Positions 1 through 8,488 of a stretch of 35,783 nt of DNA are shown here, in pieces (the stretch's first letter is position 1; every line of letters begins with the position of its first letter). The notes below the pieces were generated by a model. It did no database searches, had not been told where the DNA came from, and saw only the letters and a list, made by a program, of their open reading frames with translations. Source of the DNA: Spirochaetaceae bacterium. GTDB lineage: Bacteria; Spirochaetota; Spirochaetia; DSM-27196; SLAA01. The stretch lies in the NCBI GenBank assembly GCA_003552185.1, contig PUOW01000184.1, positions 1-35,783 on the forward strand, read 5' to 3'. The position numbers were made by a program, and so were the translations under genes.

Positions 1-258
1 CGGGATATCTATGAGGCTCTGGTGATTGGCAACAACCAAGGCCTGCCGGGGCAAAGGGCCATCCACAGCCGATGTGATCTCAAAACGCAGGCCCGCGTAG
101 ATATCGGCCATCGTGAACAGCTTACGCGCCATACCGGCGACACGGCGGTTAATGTGCCGGCGCACCGCCCGGTAGCTAAAAAGCGTCGCAACCTTGAAAT
201 ACAGATCCCAGATGAGCAACTGTGCGATCAAGCACACGAAAAAAATCACCCTACCCAT
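1..258 (-). CDS. Partial (3'-truncated by window edge) 1-acyl-sn-glycerol-3-phosphate acyltransferase (PlsC/LPLAT family)
   Basis: My own minus-strand translation from ATG at 258: MGRVIFFVCLIAQLLIWDLYFKVATLFSYRAVRRHINRRVAGMARKLFTMADIYAGLRFEITSAVDGPLPRQALVVANHQSLIDIP. N-terminal TM segment then the NHQSxxD acyltransferase motif. Not in the ORF track because it has no stop inside the window. Confidence 0.8.
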   Translation of the reverse strand, partial: MGRVIFFVCLIAQLLIWDLYFKVATLFSYRAVRRHINRRVAGMARKLFTMADIYAGLRFEITSAVDGPLPRQALVVANHQSLIDIP

Positions 259-385
259 AGACAGCCCAAATCTACCCCGAATGCGCCGAAATGGAAAGGG
301 GCGCGCGGCGGCGGGTACCGGCGGGCGGACCAGTGGCGGCCATTGGCCGGCCATTGCCTTGACACGCCGACAGTTATTTGGTAGC

Positions 386-413
386 TTGACCCACCGTTAC
401 GGAAATCTACGTT
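386..413 (+). promoter_or_regulatory. Candidate sigma70-type promoter of rpsT
   Basis: TTGACC - 16 nt - TACGTT upstream of rpsT; weak -10. Confidence 0.35.
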
Positions 414-436
414 ATTTGTTACGAAGGAGATAACCA

Positions 437-703
437 TTGGCTGAACATGGACCTGCGGCGAAGCGACACCGCCAGAGTCTCAAGGCGAGAATTCACAATC
501 GCTCGATTCGCAGTCGCGTGCGCTCGGCACAGCGCAGCTGCCTGCGAGCGATAGCGGCAAAAGACAAAGATTTGGCGGAGCAACGATTTCGTGAAGTGGC
601 GAAGCTCATCGATACCGCAGCCGGTAAAGGGGTGTATCACAAGAACACCGCGGCGCGAACCAAGTCACGGTTACAGAAGAAGCTCAACTCGTTAATCGTC
701 TAA
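437..703 (+). CDS. rpsT: 30S ribosomal protein S20
   Basis: TTG start preceded by AAGGAG; small basic protein with S20-like pattern KRHRQSLKARIHNRSIRSRVRSA...AAGKGVYHKNTAARTKSRLQKKLN. Confidence 0.93.
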   Translation: MAEHGPAAKRHRQSLKARIHNRSIRSRVRSAQRSCLRAIAAKDKDLAEQRFREVAKLIDTAAGKGVYHKNTAARTKSRLQKKLNSLIV

Positions 704-740
704 GGTCTCGAATCGGGTTCAGGTGTAGCGAGGAGAAGGC

Positions 741-1043
741 GTGTCGAACTCAAAGCTGACGAAGGCGGAGATTGTAGAGTCGATCTCGGAAGAATGCGAC
801 GTTAGCAAGAAGGACATCCAGCGGATTATCGACCTGTTCTTTGACGAGGTCAAAGAAGCCTTGAAGGAGGATCGGGTAGTTGAGTTTCGCGGGTTCGGCA
901 CGTTCGAGGTGCGCACTCGCAAAGGGCGCGAGAAAGCCCGAAACCCCAAAACAGGCGACACCGTTCAGGTGCAACCGCACGGCGTGGTGGTGTTTCGCCC
1001 CGGCCGAGAGCTCAAAGAGTCGGTTTGGCGCATCCGCCGCTGA
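741..1043 (+). CDS. HU/IHF family DNA-binding protein
   Basis: GTG start with AGGAG; KAEIVESISEECDVSKKDIQRIIDLFFDEVKEAL...VEFRGFGTFEVRTRKGREKARNPKTGDTVQVQPHGVVVFRPGRELK, classic HU fold pattern. Confidence 0.93.
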   Translation: MSNSKLTKAEIVESISEECDVSKKDIQRIIDLFFDEVKEALKEDRVVEFRGFGTFEVRTRKGREKARNPKTGDTVQVQPHGVVVFRPGRELKESVWRIRR

Positions 1044-1061
1044 GCGCCGGCATATGGTGAA

Positions 1062-1091
1062 TTGACAGCCACGCAGTTCCCGTAGGACAAT
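1062..1091 (+). promoter_or_regulatory. Candidate sigma70 promoter for the receiver-like gene/bactofilin pair
   Basis: TTGACA - 18 nt - GACAAT in the HU/receiver intergenic region. Confidence 0.5.
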
Positions 1092-1132
1092 ACCCCGTAC
1101 GACACTACAAAGAGTGAGCCGTCGAGGAGCGT

Positions 1133-1858
1133 ATGGACCCGAAAGGTAAGATCCTAATCGCCGATGAAGAACAGATAAACCTCGAGTTTTTCGATGTGAT
1201 GTTGTCGAAGTTGGGGTTCGAGGTGGAGACGGCTCACGACGGAGAGGTCGCCTTAGAAAAGGTGAAAGAGTTCGAGCCGGACCTCATCATGCTCGAGAAC
1301 ATCATGCCGAAGGTTTCCGGCTGGGACGTGACGCGGACGCTCAAGGCGGACGAAGAGTATGCCGAGTATCGTCATGTTCCGATTATCATGTTCTCGGCGA
1401 TGCAGGATGTAAAGGACAAGATCGAGGGCTTTGAGCTCGGCATTGAAGACTACATCACCAAACCGTACAACTTTTCCGAGGTGCTTGCGCGGATCCGAGC
1501 GGTTTTGCGGGGCCGGGAGCTCTCGGAGCAAGTGCTGCAGCGTGAGCGACGCATCGCGTTGATCGAGACGCTCAATAAGTCCTTGGTATATTTCACCACC
1601 CATTTGCGCGCGCCGGTTAAAGAAGTGCTTGAGTCCGCGGCACAGCTTGACCCGCACAACCCTGAGGCGGTACAGTCCTTCGTGAAACAGGTGAAACACG
1701 AGTCCGAGACTACGCTTGCAGCGCTCGACGGACTCGAGGAAGAGATTCAGGACCTCCTCGCCAAAGGACATGAACTGAAGTCTCAAGAGCTTACGCTCGA
1801 GCTGCTGGAAGAAAAGTATCAAAAGCACTTTGAGCAATACCGCCACAGTGCAACGTAA
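1133..1858 (+). CDS. Response-regulator receiver-like protein with C-terminal helical/DHp-like region (probable pseudo-receiver)
   Basis: CheY-like pattern ILIADEEQINLEFF...PDLIMLENIMPKVSGWDV...VPIIMFSA...GIEDYITKPYN; phospho-Asp position is Glu. C-terminal region contains YFTTHLRAPVKEVLESAAQL, resembling a degenerate HisKA segment. Confidence 0.85.
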   Translation: MDPKGKILIADEEQINLEFFDVMLSKLGFEVETAHDGEVALEKVKEFEPDLIMLENIMPKVSGWDVTRTLKADEEYAEYRHVPIIMFSAMQDVKDKIEGFELGIEDYITKPYNFSEVLARIRAVLRGRELSEQVLQRERRIALIETLNKSLVYFTTHLRAPVKEVLESAAQLDPHNPEAVQSFVKQVKHESETTLAALDGLEEEIQDLLAKGHELKSQELTLELLEEKYQKHFEQYRHSAT

Positions 1859-1872
1859 CACGCGGAAGCAAA

Positions 1873-2295
1873 ATGGCACGTGACAGCGACTTTCGAACGA
1901 TCCCTCGTACCGCCACCCGTTTAAGCGCGGCCACCGTGTTCAAGGGTAAGATGAAGTTCACCGACTCGGTAAGCATACGAGGCCGGTTCGAAGGCGAGAT
2001 ACGTTCTACCGGCTTTCTCTATGTCGAGGAAGGGGCCGAGGTAGAGGCCGACGTATTTGCCGAGACCGTGATCATCGCCGGGGTGGTGCGCGGGAGTGTG
2101 CTCGCGACCGATCGTCTCGAGATGTTGCCGAGTGGTAGAATCTATGGCGACGTGAAGGCGGGCAAGCTGCGCATCGCCGACGGGGTGGTGTTTGAAGGCA
2201 AGTGCCGCATGCTCCGAAATGCTGCCTCGGTCGACATATTCGCGGCACCGGTCGAGCAGCTGAAGGAAAGCACGCCGGGGGCGGTCTCGCAGTAG
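1873..2295 (+). CDS. Bactofilin (polymer-forming cytoskeletal protein)
   Basis: ATVFKGKMKFTDSVSIRGRFEGEIRSTGFLYVEEGAEVEADVFAETVIIAGVVRGSVLATDRLEMLPSGRIYGDVKAGKLRIADGVVFEGKC: repeated beta-helix rungs typical of bactofilin. Confidence 0.92.
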   Translation: MARDSDFRTIPRTATRLSAATVFKGKMKFTDSVSIRGRFEGEIRSTGFLYVEEGAEVEADVFAETVIIAGVVRGSVLATDRLEMLPSGRIYGDVKAGKLRIADGVVFEGKCRMLRNAASVDIFAAPVEQLKESTPGAVSQ

Positions 2296-2363
2296 CGGGT
2301 AGCGGCCCTGGGGCAGCACACGGAAACGGCGTAAGGCGGCGCCCTCGGTAAGGGGGACGCAGC

Positions 2364-2393
2364 TTGACAGGGATACGCGGGCGGCTCTATAGT
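2364..2393 (+). promoter_or_regulatory. Probable sigma70 promoter of rho
   Basis: TTGACA - 18 nt - TATAGT; predicted leader of about 140 nt to the rho ATG. Confidence 0.65.
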
Positions 2394-2539
2394 TAAAGCT
2401 GCGTACCGCAAAGGACATCCCGACTATAAACAACGCATTTCAACGTTAGCTCGACTATTCACATGACAATAGCAACGGCTGCCGAAGATCGTATTCTCAG
2501 ATGTGTTCTCATGATAAACAACTTAGACTGGAGTTTTGC

Positions 2540-4207
2540 ATGGCTACGACACCCAACGACCACGAAAATGAGCTGAACACCGACGGCGAATCCGTACCCG
2601 ATAACGGCGAAAAGGGAAACGGGGTATCGGGCGAGGGCGGTGAGCGCAAGACCGGGCGTAAGAAAAAGGTGCGGGTGGCGTTAATCAAAGACTCGGACTC
2701 CAACGATCGAGATAAGAACGAGAAGTCCGAGAAAAACGACAAAAGCGAGCATAACGAAAACTCCGCTCACGAGAACGGAAAGGCCGAGGCTCCGCCTGCG
2801 ACGGTGGACGCCGCGGCCGGCCCACAGAAAGACCCGCGGGGCAAGAATGCCCCGGGAAAGAAGCGCCATAACACCACCGATTTCCAGGCGATGCGCACCG
2901 GAGAGTCGGATCCCGAGAAACTCGCCGACAGTAAAACGTTGAGCATCAACGACTTGACCAAGCTCAATATGAAGGAACTCCGCACGGTTGCGTCGCGTAT
3001 GGGTATCTCGCAGGACAATCTCCTCGCGCTCAAAAAGCAAGAGGTGATCTTCGCGATCCTCAAGGCGCACACCGACAAGAACGGCACCATCTATGCCTAC
3101 GGCTCGCTCGAGATACTCCCCGACGGCTACGGGTTCCTACGCTCTCCGCAAAACAGCTATCTCCCCGGCCCGGACGACATCTACATCTCCCCGTCGCAGA
3201 TTCGTCTGTTTAACCTAAAGACCGGCGATACCGTGTACGGGCAGATCAGGCCTCCTAAGGAGGGCGAGCGCTTTTTCGCGATGCTGCGGGTTGAGAGCGT
3301 AAACTTCGATAACCCGAGCGTGGCACAGACACGGATACCGTTCGACAATCTCACTCCGCTCTACCCCGACGAGCGGCTCAACATGGAGACGCGCTCGGGA
3401 GACCCCTCCACGCGCATGATCAATCTATTCTGCCCGATCGGGAAGGGGCAACGCGGCTTGATCGTGTCGCCGCCGCGCACCGGCAAGACGGTTCTTCTGC
3501 AGAAGATCGCAAACGCCATTACCGAGAATCAGCCTGAAGTGTTCTTGATCGTGTTGCTGATCGACGAGCGACCGGAAGAAGTCACCGATATGCAGCGCAA
3601 CGTGCAGGCCGAGGTCATCTCATCGACCTTCGACGAGCAAGCGACGCGGCATGTGCAGGTAGCCGAGATGGTGCTCGAGAAAGCCCGGCGCATGGTGGAG
3701 CACAAGAAAGACGTCGTGATTCTGCTCGACTCGATCACGCGCCTCGCGCGGGCCTACAACCAGACCGTTCCCACCTCCGGCAAAATTCTCTCCGGCGGTG
3801 TCGATTCCAACGCGTTGCACAAACCGAAGCGGTTTTTCGGTGCGGCGCGTAATATCGAGGACGGCGGCAGCCTCACCGTGGTCGCTACCGCACTCGTGGA
3901 AACCGGCAGTCGCATGGACGAGGTGATCTTCGAAGAGTTCAAGGGAACCGGCAACATGGAGATCATTCTCGACCGCAAGCTTGCCGACCGGCGTCTCTAC
4001 CCGGCTATCAACATCAAACGCTCCGGCACTCGCCGGGAAGATCTACTGTTGACCGATGAAGAGCTGCAGAAGATGTGGATCCTCCGCAAGGTGATCAATC
4101 CCATGGACGACGTCGAGATCGTAGAGCTGTTGGTTGACAGGATGGGCAAAACGAAGAATAATGAGGCCTTCCTGCGCTCGATGAACACCTCGGGCGTCGG
4201 GGATTAA
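2540..4207 (+). CDS. rho: Transcription termination factor Rho with long low-complexity N-terminal extension
   Basis: RHO_N-like [23 protein letters not shown], cold-shock-like RNA-binding [20 protein letters not shown]-loop [59 protein letters not shown]. The ORF track starts at 2501; ATG at 2540 ([11 protein letters not shown]) is the likelier start. Confidence 0.95.
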   Translation: MATTPNDHENELNTDGESVPDNGEKGNGVSGEGGERKTGRKKKVRVALIKDSDSNDRDKNEKSEKNDKSEHNENSAHENGKAEAPPATVDAAAGPQKDPRGKNAPGKKRHNTTDFQAMRTGESDPEKLADSKTLSINDLTKLNMKELRTVASRMGISQDNLLALKKQEVIFAILKAHTDKNGTIYAYGSLEILPDGYGFLRSPQNSYLPGPDDIYISPSQIRLFNLKTGDTVYGQIRPPKEGERFFAMLRVESVNFDNPSVAQTRIPFDNLTPLYPDERLNMETRSGDPSTRMINLFCPIGKGQRGLIVSPPRTGKTVLLQKIANAITENQPEVFLIVLLIDERPEEVTDMQRNVQAEVISSTFDEQATRHVQVAEMVLEKARRMVEHKKDVVILLDSITRLARAYNQTVPTSGKILSGGVDSNALHKPKRFFGAARNIEDGGSLTVVATALVETGSRMDEVIFEEFKGTGNMEIILDRKLADRRLYPAINIKRSGTRREDLLLTDEELQKMWILRKVINPMDDVEIVELLVDRMGKTKNNEAFLRSMNTSGVGD

Positions 4208-4284
4208 CGCGTGTCGGCACGGCGCGCTACCCAAGCATACAAGCACAACGTGAGTATACCAGAGGCACTGATCAGGAGCACCTT

Positions 4285-4530
4285 ATGAAGAAAGACATTC
4301 ACCCGAACTATCGCCCGGTCGTATTTAAAGACACCGCCTCCGGCACCTTGTTTCTTTCGCGTTCCACCGTCGAAACCAAAGAGACGATCGAGTACGAGGG
4401 GCAGGAGTATCCGCTGTTCCAGGTCGAGATCTCGAGCGCTTCGCACCCGTTTTACACCGGTAAGCAGCAGCTCGTAGATACCGCCGGCCGTGTCGAGCGC
4501 TTCAAGCGTAAGTACAACATCAAGAACTAA
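4285..4530 (+). CDS. rpmE: 50S ribosomal protein L31, type B (cysteine-free)
   Basis: [30 protein letters not shown]...[41 protein letters not shown]; no Cys. Confidence 0.92.
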   Translation: MKKDIHPNYRPVVFKDTASGTLFLSRSTVETKETIEYEGQEYPLFQVEISSASHPFYTGKQQLVDTAGRVERFKRKYNIKN

Positions 4531-4537
4531 CTGCCGC

Positions 4538-6283
4538 TCACCGCGGCCTATTTCGGCGCCCGCCCGGGCGCCCGCCGAGACCTGAGGCACGGCGCTCGCT
4601 GTGCAGCGGCAGCGTTATGCCCACCACCACCAGCGCAAGAAACGCCTGCGGCAGATAATCCCCGAAGCGCGTGTAGATCGTGAACTCTTCGGGGCGGTAT
4701 ACCGGAACCTCGGTGCGCAGATAGCTCTCGGTGAACATCGGAATATCGGCAATAACGCGCCCGTGCGCGTCGAGCACGCTTGTAAGCCCGGAGTTGGTGG
4801 AGCGCACGAGCGTGCGTCGATTCTCGACCGCACGAAAGCGGGCAGCCACGAAGTGTTGCGTCTGCGCCGAGTCGGTCGCCGACCATGAGTTGTTGGTGAG
4901 GTTAATCAGCAGGTCGGCCCCGGCCAGCGTGAACTCGCGGTTAATATACGCGAAGGCGTCCTCGAAGCAGATCGGGGTGCCGAACCTCAGGCGCTCGCCC
5001 GAGTTCCCTTGCCGCTCGAGCGGTAGCTCAAACAGCGTGTAGCGCGGTCCGGGTGTCCAGGCGCCGTGGATTCCTACCATCTCTTGAAAGAACCACCGAA
5101 CCGGTGCGTACTCCCACAACGGAATCGCTTCGGTAAACGGCACGAGGTGTCGTTTACCGTACACCTGACGGATCTCGGCACGCTCATCGAGCAGTACCGC
5201 GGCGTTGTAGCTGCGGCGTTCTCCGGAATCCTCGTCGTGCTCGACGTACGGCGCGCCGGTGAGTAGCGGGACGCCAAGCTCGCCAAGGAACGGAATGAAC
5301 GGATCGCCCGATGGGCGAGTCAAAAAGTAATCGCGGTGCTCGCGCAGAGACCGCCTGAGCGTGGTCTCGCTCCACACGATCAACTCGGGGGCGGTGGGTT
5401 CGGCTTCGAGCGCTGCGCGTGTAAGCTCCTGAGCGCGTTGCAAGCCGCGTTCTTCCGCGCCGACGGCCCACGAGTCGGTGTCTTGTTGAACCAACACGGT
5501 TTCCAGCTCGGCGATCTTGGGAAAACTGGTCTCGAGGCGGGTGAACCCGAAGCCGGCCATAAGAGCAAAAAGTAACGCGAGGAAGCCGACGGCGGCCGGG
5601 GCGTGGAAACGCGCGGCGGCTGCCGTCGGGAGGTGTATTCGCGGTGCGGGTGAGAGTGTGTCGAGGTTTCGAGACGCAATGCCGTGCGTGAACGCGCTCG
5701 TCGCCGCGCGCACTTCCCTGCCGGTCGCCGGTAGGCGCAGATTCGTATCGGCGCTCAGGATGAGTTCGGCGAGAATCGTATTCGCCGCAACCGCGACGAA
5801 CGAGAGCGCCCAGGCGCCGGTGATCTCGACGTGTTGTATGAGCGCGGGGTAGTCGGAAAGCGGATATCCTGCCAGCCCCCAGGGATAGCCGAGAAACCCG
5901 ATCGATTTCAGGTACTCGTACGCGGTCCAGGCCGCGGCCAGGACGAACGGGCGGAGGTGCGTGGGAAAATCTGCGAGGCGTCGCAAGACAGGCGCCAAGA
6001 TCGAGTTATAGACGATGTACCCCACGGTCGGGCCGCCGATCGTCCAGACCGCAAACTCGCCGAAATTGGCCAGCCAGTAGTTTGAGAGCACCGTCGAGAG
6101 CGCGCCGAACACCGCACCGAGCAGCGCGGCGTCGCGCAAACGCTCGGTTCTCACGAGCGCCACGAAAAAAGGCGCAAGCGCGAGCAGACTCAGCCACGGT
6201 ACCCCGTAGGGAAACACCTCGTTAGGAAGCGCGATCGCGAACAGCACTGCCGACGCGGTTGCCTGTAAGATAGCGATACCCAT
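4538..6283 (-). CDS. lnt: Apolipoprotein N-acyltransferase
   Basis: Multi-TM N-terminus and nitrilase domain: PELIVWSETTLRRSL, YGKRHLVPFTEAIPLWEY, GTPICFEDAF, DLLINLTNNSWS. Start set at MGIAILQATASAVLFAIALP; the ORF extension upstream to 6490 is a GC-repeat translation. Confidence 0.88.
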   Translation of the reverse strand: MGIAILQATASAVLFAIALPNEVFPYGVPWLSLLALAPFFVALVRTERLRDAALLGAVFGALSTVLSNYWLANFGEFAVWTIGGPTVGYIVYNSILAPVLRRLADFPTHLRPFVLAAAWTAYEYLKSIGFLGYPWGLAGYPLSDYPALIQHVEITGAWALSFVAVAANTILAELILSADTNLRLPATGREVRAATSAFTHGIASRNLDTLSPAPRIHLPTAAAARFHAPAAVGFLALLFALMAGFGFTRLETSFPKIAELETVLVQQDTDSWAVGAEERGLQRAQELTRAALEAEPTAPELIVWSETTLRRSLREHRDYFLTRPSGDPFIPFLGELGVPLLTGAPYVEHDEDSGERRSYNAAVLLDERAEIRQVYGKRHLVPFTEAIPLWEYAPVRWFFQEMVGIHGAWTPGPRYTLFELPLERQGNSGERLRFGTPICFEDAFAYINREFTLAGADLLINLTNNSWSATDSAQTQHFVAARFRAVENRRTLVRSTNSGLTSVLDAHGRVIADIPMFTESYLRTEVPVYRPEEFTIYTRFGDYLPQAFLALVVVGITLPLHSERRASGLGGRPGGRRNRPR

Positions 6284-6393
6284 GCTACCGCAAATGTACG
6301 TGAGACGCCGAGGCTTTTGCAAGTCGCAAGTCGCAACTCGAACCTGCTCGAACCGGTTGCACTCGTCCGCCGGCCGCGGACCTGTCGCCCGGA

Positions 6394-6460
6394 GCCCGCC
6401 CGCGTCGCCCGCCCGCAGCCGCCCGCCCGCGTCGCCCGCCCGCGCCGCCCGCTCGCAGCC
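6394..6460. repeat. GC-rich tandem repeat, about 27-bp period
   Basis: GCCCGCCCGCGTCGCCCGCCCGC occurs at 6394 and again at 6421, followed by a partial third unit. Confidence 0.75.
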
Positions 6461-6501
6461 GCCGACCGGCGGTCCGGACGAATCCGGCAATTAGATTTTT
6501 C

Positions 6502-6530
6502 TTGATTGTTTTGATGATTTAGGCTAAACT
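6502..6530 (+). promoter_or_regulatory. Candidate sigma70 promoter of the GHMP kinase gene
   Basis: TTGATT - 17 nt - TAAACT in an AT-rich island just upstream of the ORF. Confidence 0.5.
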
Positions 6531-6545
6531 TCCTCCAGAATCGTT

Positions 6546-7709
6546 TTGAGCATAACAGAACTCACCATGACCGACATTGCAACCGCGCACGAGCGGGAAC
6601 ACGGAGTCCCCCCGGATGTAGTAGTGTCCGCACCCGGCGTGGTTACGCTGATGGGCGCCGATACCGAGTTCAGCGACGGCATGGCGCTCGGTATGGGCAC
6701 CGAGCGGCGCATGCAGGTTGCGGTCTCGACACGGGTGGACAACTCGTTGCGGTTCTACTCGGTCTCGCGAAACGAGCGCAAGAAAACCACGATCGCCGGC
6801 CTGCGGTTTCGCCGTGAAGACCGCTGGGCAAATCATCTCAAAGGGGTATTGATCGAGCTCGCGCGCGTCGGCTGCCCGCTGAAGGGTACCAGCATCACGG
6901 TGGATGGCAACGTTCCGCGCGGAATCGGTTTGGGGTACTCCACCGCGGTGGGTCTTGCTACCGCAGTAGCCGTTCAGAAGCTGCGGGAGTTCGACCTCTC
7001 GGTGCTGCAGCTCGTGCGCGCCGCGCGCAACGCCGAGGTGGAGTTTCTCGGTAACCCCAACGGCTTGCTCGATTTCTTCATCTCGTACTACGCTGAGCCG
7101 GGCAGTGCGGTCTATATCGATGCGCGCACGCTCGAGTTCACGCGTATTCCGCTGCGCCTCAACGGCGCACGGTTTCGGGTAACCGATCTCCAGATACCGG
7201 TGTTTCCGGAAGATATCGAGGTGGTCGACCGCGCGCAGGAAATGAGCGACTGTGTGAAAGCGCTCGGCAACGGCAAAGCCGGTTGCGCGTTGCGCGACTT
7301 CTCGGTCGACGATCTCAACGAGGCGATGGGGAGTTACGCCGAGTCGGTGCGGCGACACTGTCTCCATATCGTGGCCGAGATCGAACGGGTGCGCGAAACC
7401 GCGCACGCGTTGAAACTGCAAGACCCGGCACGCCTCGGTCGGCTCATGCTACGCTCCCACGGCAGCCTGCGCGACCTCTACGAAGCCTCCTATCCCGAGC
7501 TCGACTGGCTCGTGAAGCGCTCCGGTGAGACCGAAGGGGTGTTCGGAGCAAAGATGCTCGGCAATCCCCAGAGCTTCTCCTCTTTGGTGCTACTGGACGA
7601 AGGTGCCGAGACCGCCTATACTCAACGTCTTGAGGAATACGAGCGTATCTTCGGATTAACACCGGACACGTTCAGCTGCACCCCTTCACAAGGAGTGTTA
7701 ATTCATTGA
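6546..7709 (+). CDS. Galactokinase-like GHMP kinase (divergent motifs)
   Basis: APGVVTLMGADTEFSDGMAL (galactokinase signature-like), VPRGIGLGYSTAVGLATAVAV (GHMP motif 2-like), NPNGLLDFFISYYAEPGSAVYIDARTLE. TTG start at 6546; ATG at 6567 is an alternative. Confidence 0.75.
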   Translation: MSITELTMTDIATAHEREHGVPPDVVVSAPGVVTLMGADTEFSDGMALGMGTERRMQVAVSTRVDNSLRFYSVSRNERKKTTIAGLRFRREDRWANHLKGVLIELARVGCPLKGTSITVDGNVPRGIGLGYSTAVGLATAVAVQKLREFDLSVLQLVRAARNAEVEFLGNPNGLLDFFISYYAEPGSAVYIDARTLEFTRIPLRLNGARFRVTDLQIPVFPEDIEVVDRAQEMSDCVKALGNGKAGCALRDFSVDDLNEAMGSYAESVRRHCLHIVAEIERVRETAHALKLQDPARLGRLMLRSHGSLRDLYEASYPELDWLVKRSGETEGVFGAKMLGNPQSFSSLVLLDEGAETAYTQRLEEYERIFGLTPDTFSCTPSQGVLIH

Positions 7710-7730
7710 GCGTGAGTAGGGAGGGGAGAC

Positions 7731-8486
7731 GTGAAGATACTGCTGACCAACGACGATGGAGTCCGCAGTCCGGGAATCAAAGCGCTCAAAGAAGCGCTCG
7801 ATCCCGATCACGATGTATGGGTGCTCGCGCCTGAGGGCGAGCGCAGCGCAACATCGCATTGCATAACCATTAAAGAGCCGGTTCGCTTCACCGAGGTCGG
7901 CCACAAAGTATATGCCGCCGGCGGGATGCCGGCCGACTGCGTTATTCTCGGGCTGCTCGATGCCCTCGATGTGCATCCCGAGGTCGTGATCTCCGGCATC
8001 AATCTTGGGCCCAATCTCGGATCCGATGTCATTTTTTCCGGCACCGCGGCCGCGGCTCGCCAAGCGGCCTTGATGGGTGTCCCGGGCATCGCCACATCGG
8101 TCGACTCATTCACACCGCCCTTTCATTTCGAGGCAATCACCGAGTTCATCGTTCGTAATATTGAGGAGCTGGTTTCGTTGTGGAACGATCAGCACTTCGT
8201 GAACATCAACGCACCCAATACTCCGGGCGTAGATAAACCGGTTGAGATCACCTCCCCGTGCGTACGGGTATATCATGATCGGCTATCGCAGTTTTCGGTG
8301 CCGAGAGGTGATACGTTTTTCTTCATGCACGGAAGTCCGGCGGAAACCGACCTAGTGCCGGGTACCGATTGGCACGCGGTGTCGCACGGCGCGATCTCGG
8401 TAAGCCCAATTTTTCTCAACCCGGTGAACAACCGTCAGGACGAGCCGTATCGAGAGGCGATGTTCGTGAGTAATGCGCGGGTATAG
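7731..8486 (+). CDS. surE: 5'/3'-nucleotidase SurE
   Basis: MKILLTNDDGVRSPGIKALKEAL...VLAPEGERSATSHCIT...GMPADCVILGL...VISGINLGPNLGSDVIFSGTAAAARQAALMGVPGIA. Confidence 0.95.
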   Translation: MKILLTNDDGVRSPGIKALKEALDPDHDVWVLAPEGERSATSHCITIKEPVRFTEVGHKVYAAGGMPADCVILGLLDALDVHPEVVISGINLGPNLGSDVIFSGTAAAARQAALMGVPGIATSVDSFTPPFHFEAITEFIVRNIEELVSLWNDQHFVNINAPNTPGVDKPVEITSPCVRVYHDRLSQFSVPRGDTFFFMHGSPAETDLVPGTDWHAVSHGAISVSPIFLNPVNNRQDEPYREAMFVSNARV

Positions 8487-8488
8487 CA

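Noticed and set aside
6284-6490. N-terminal extension of Lnt (MPDSSGPPVGGCERAARAGDAGGRLRAGDAGG...)
   Set aside because: Translation of a GC tandem repeat; a typical hydrophobic Lnt N-terminus starts at MGIAILQATASAVLF. Not fully excluded.
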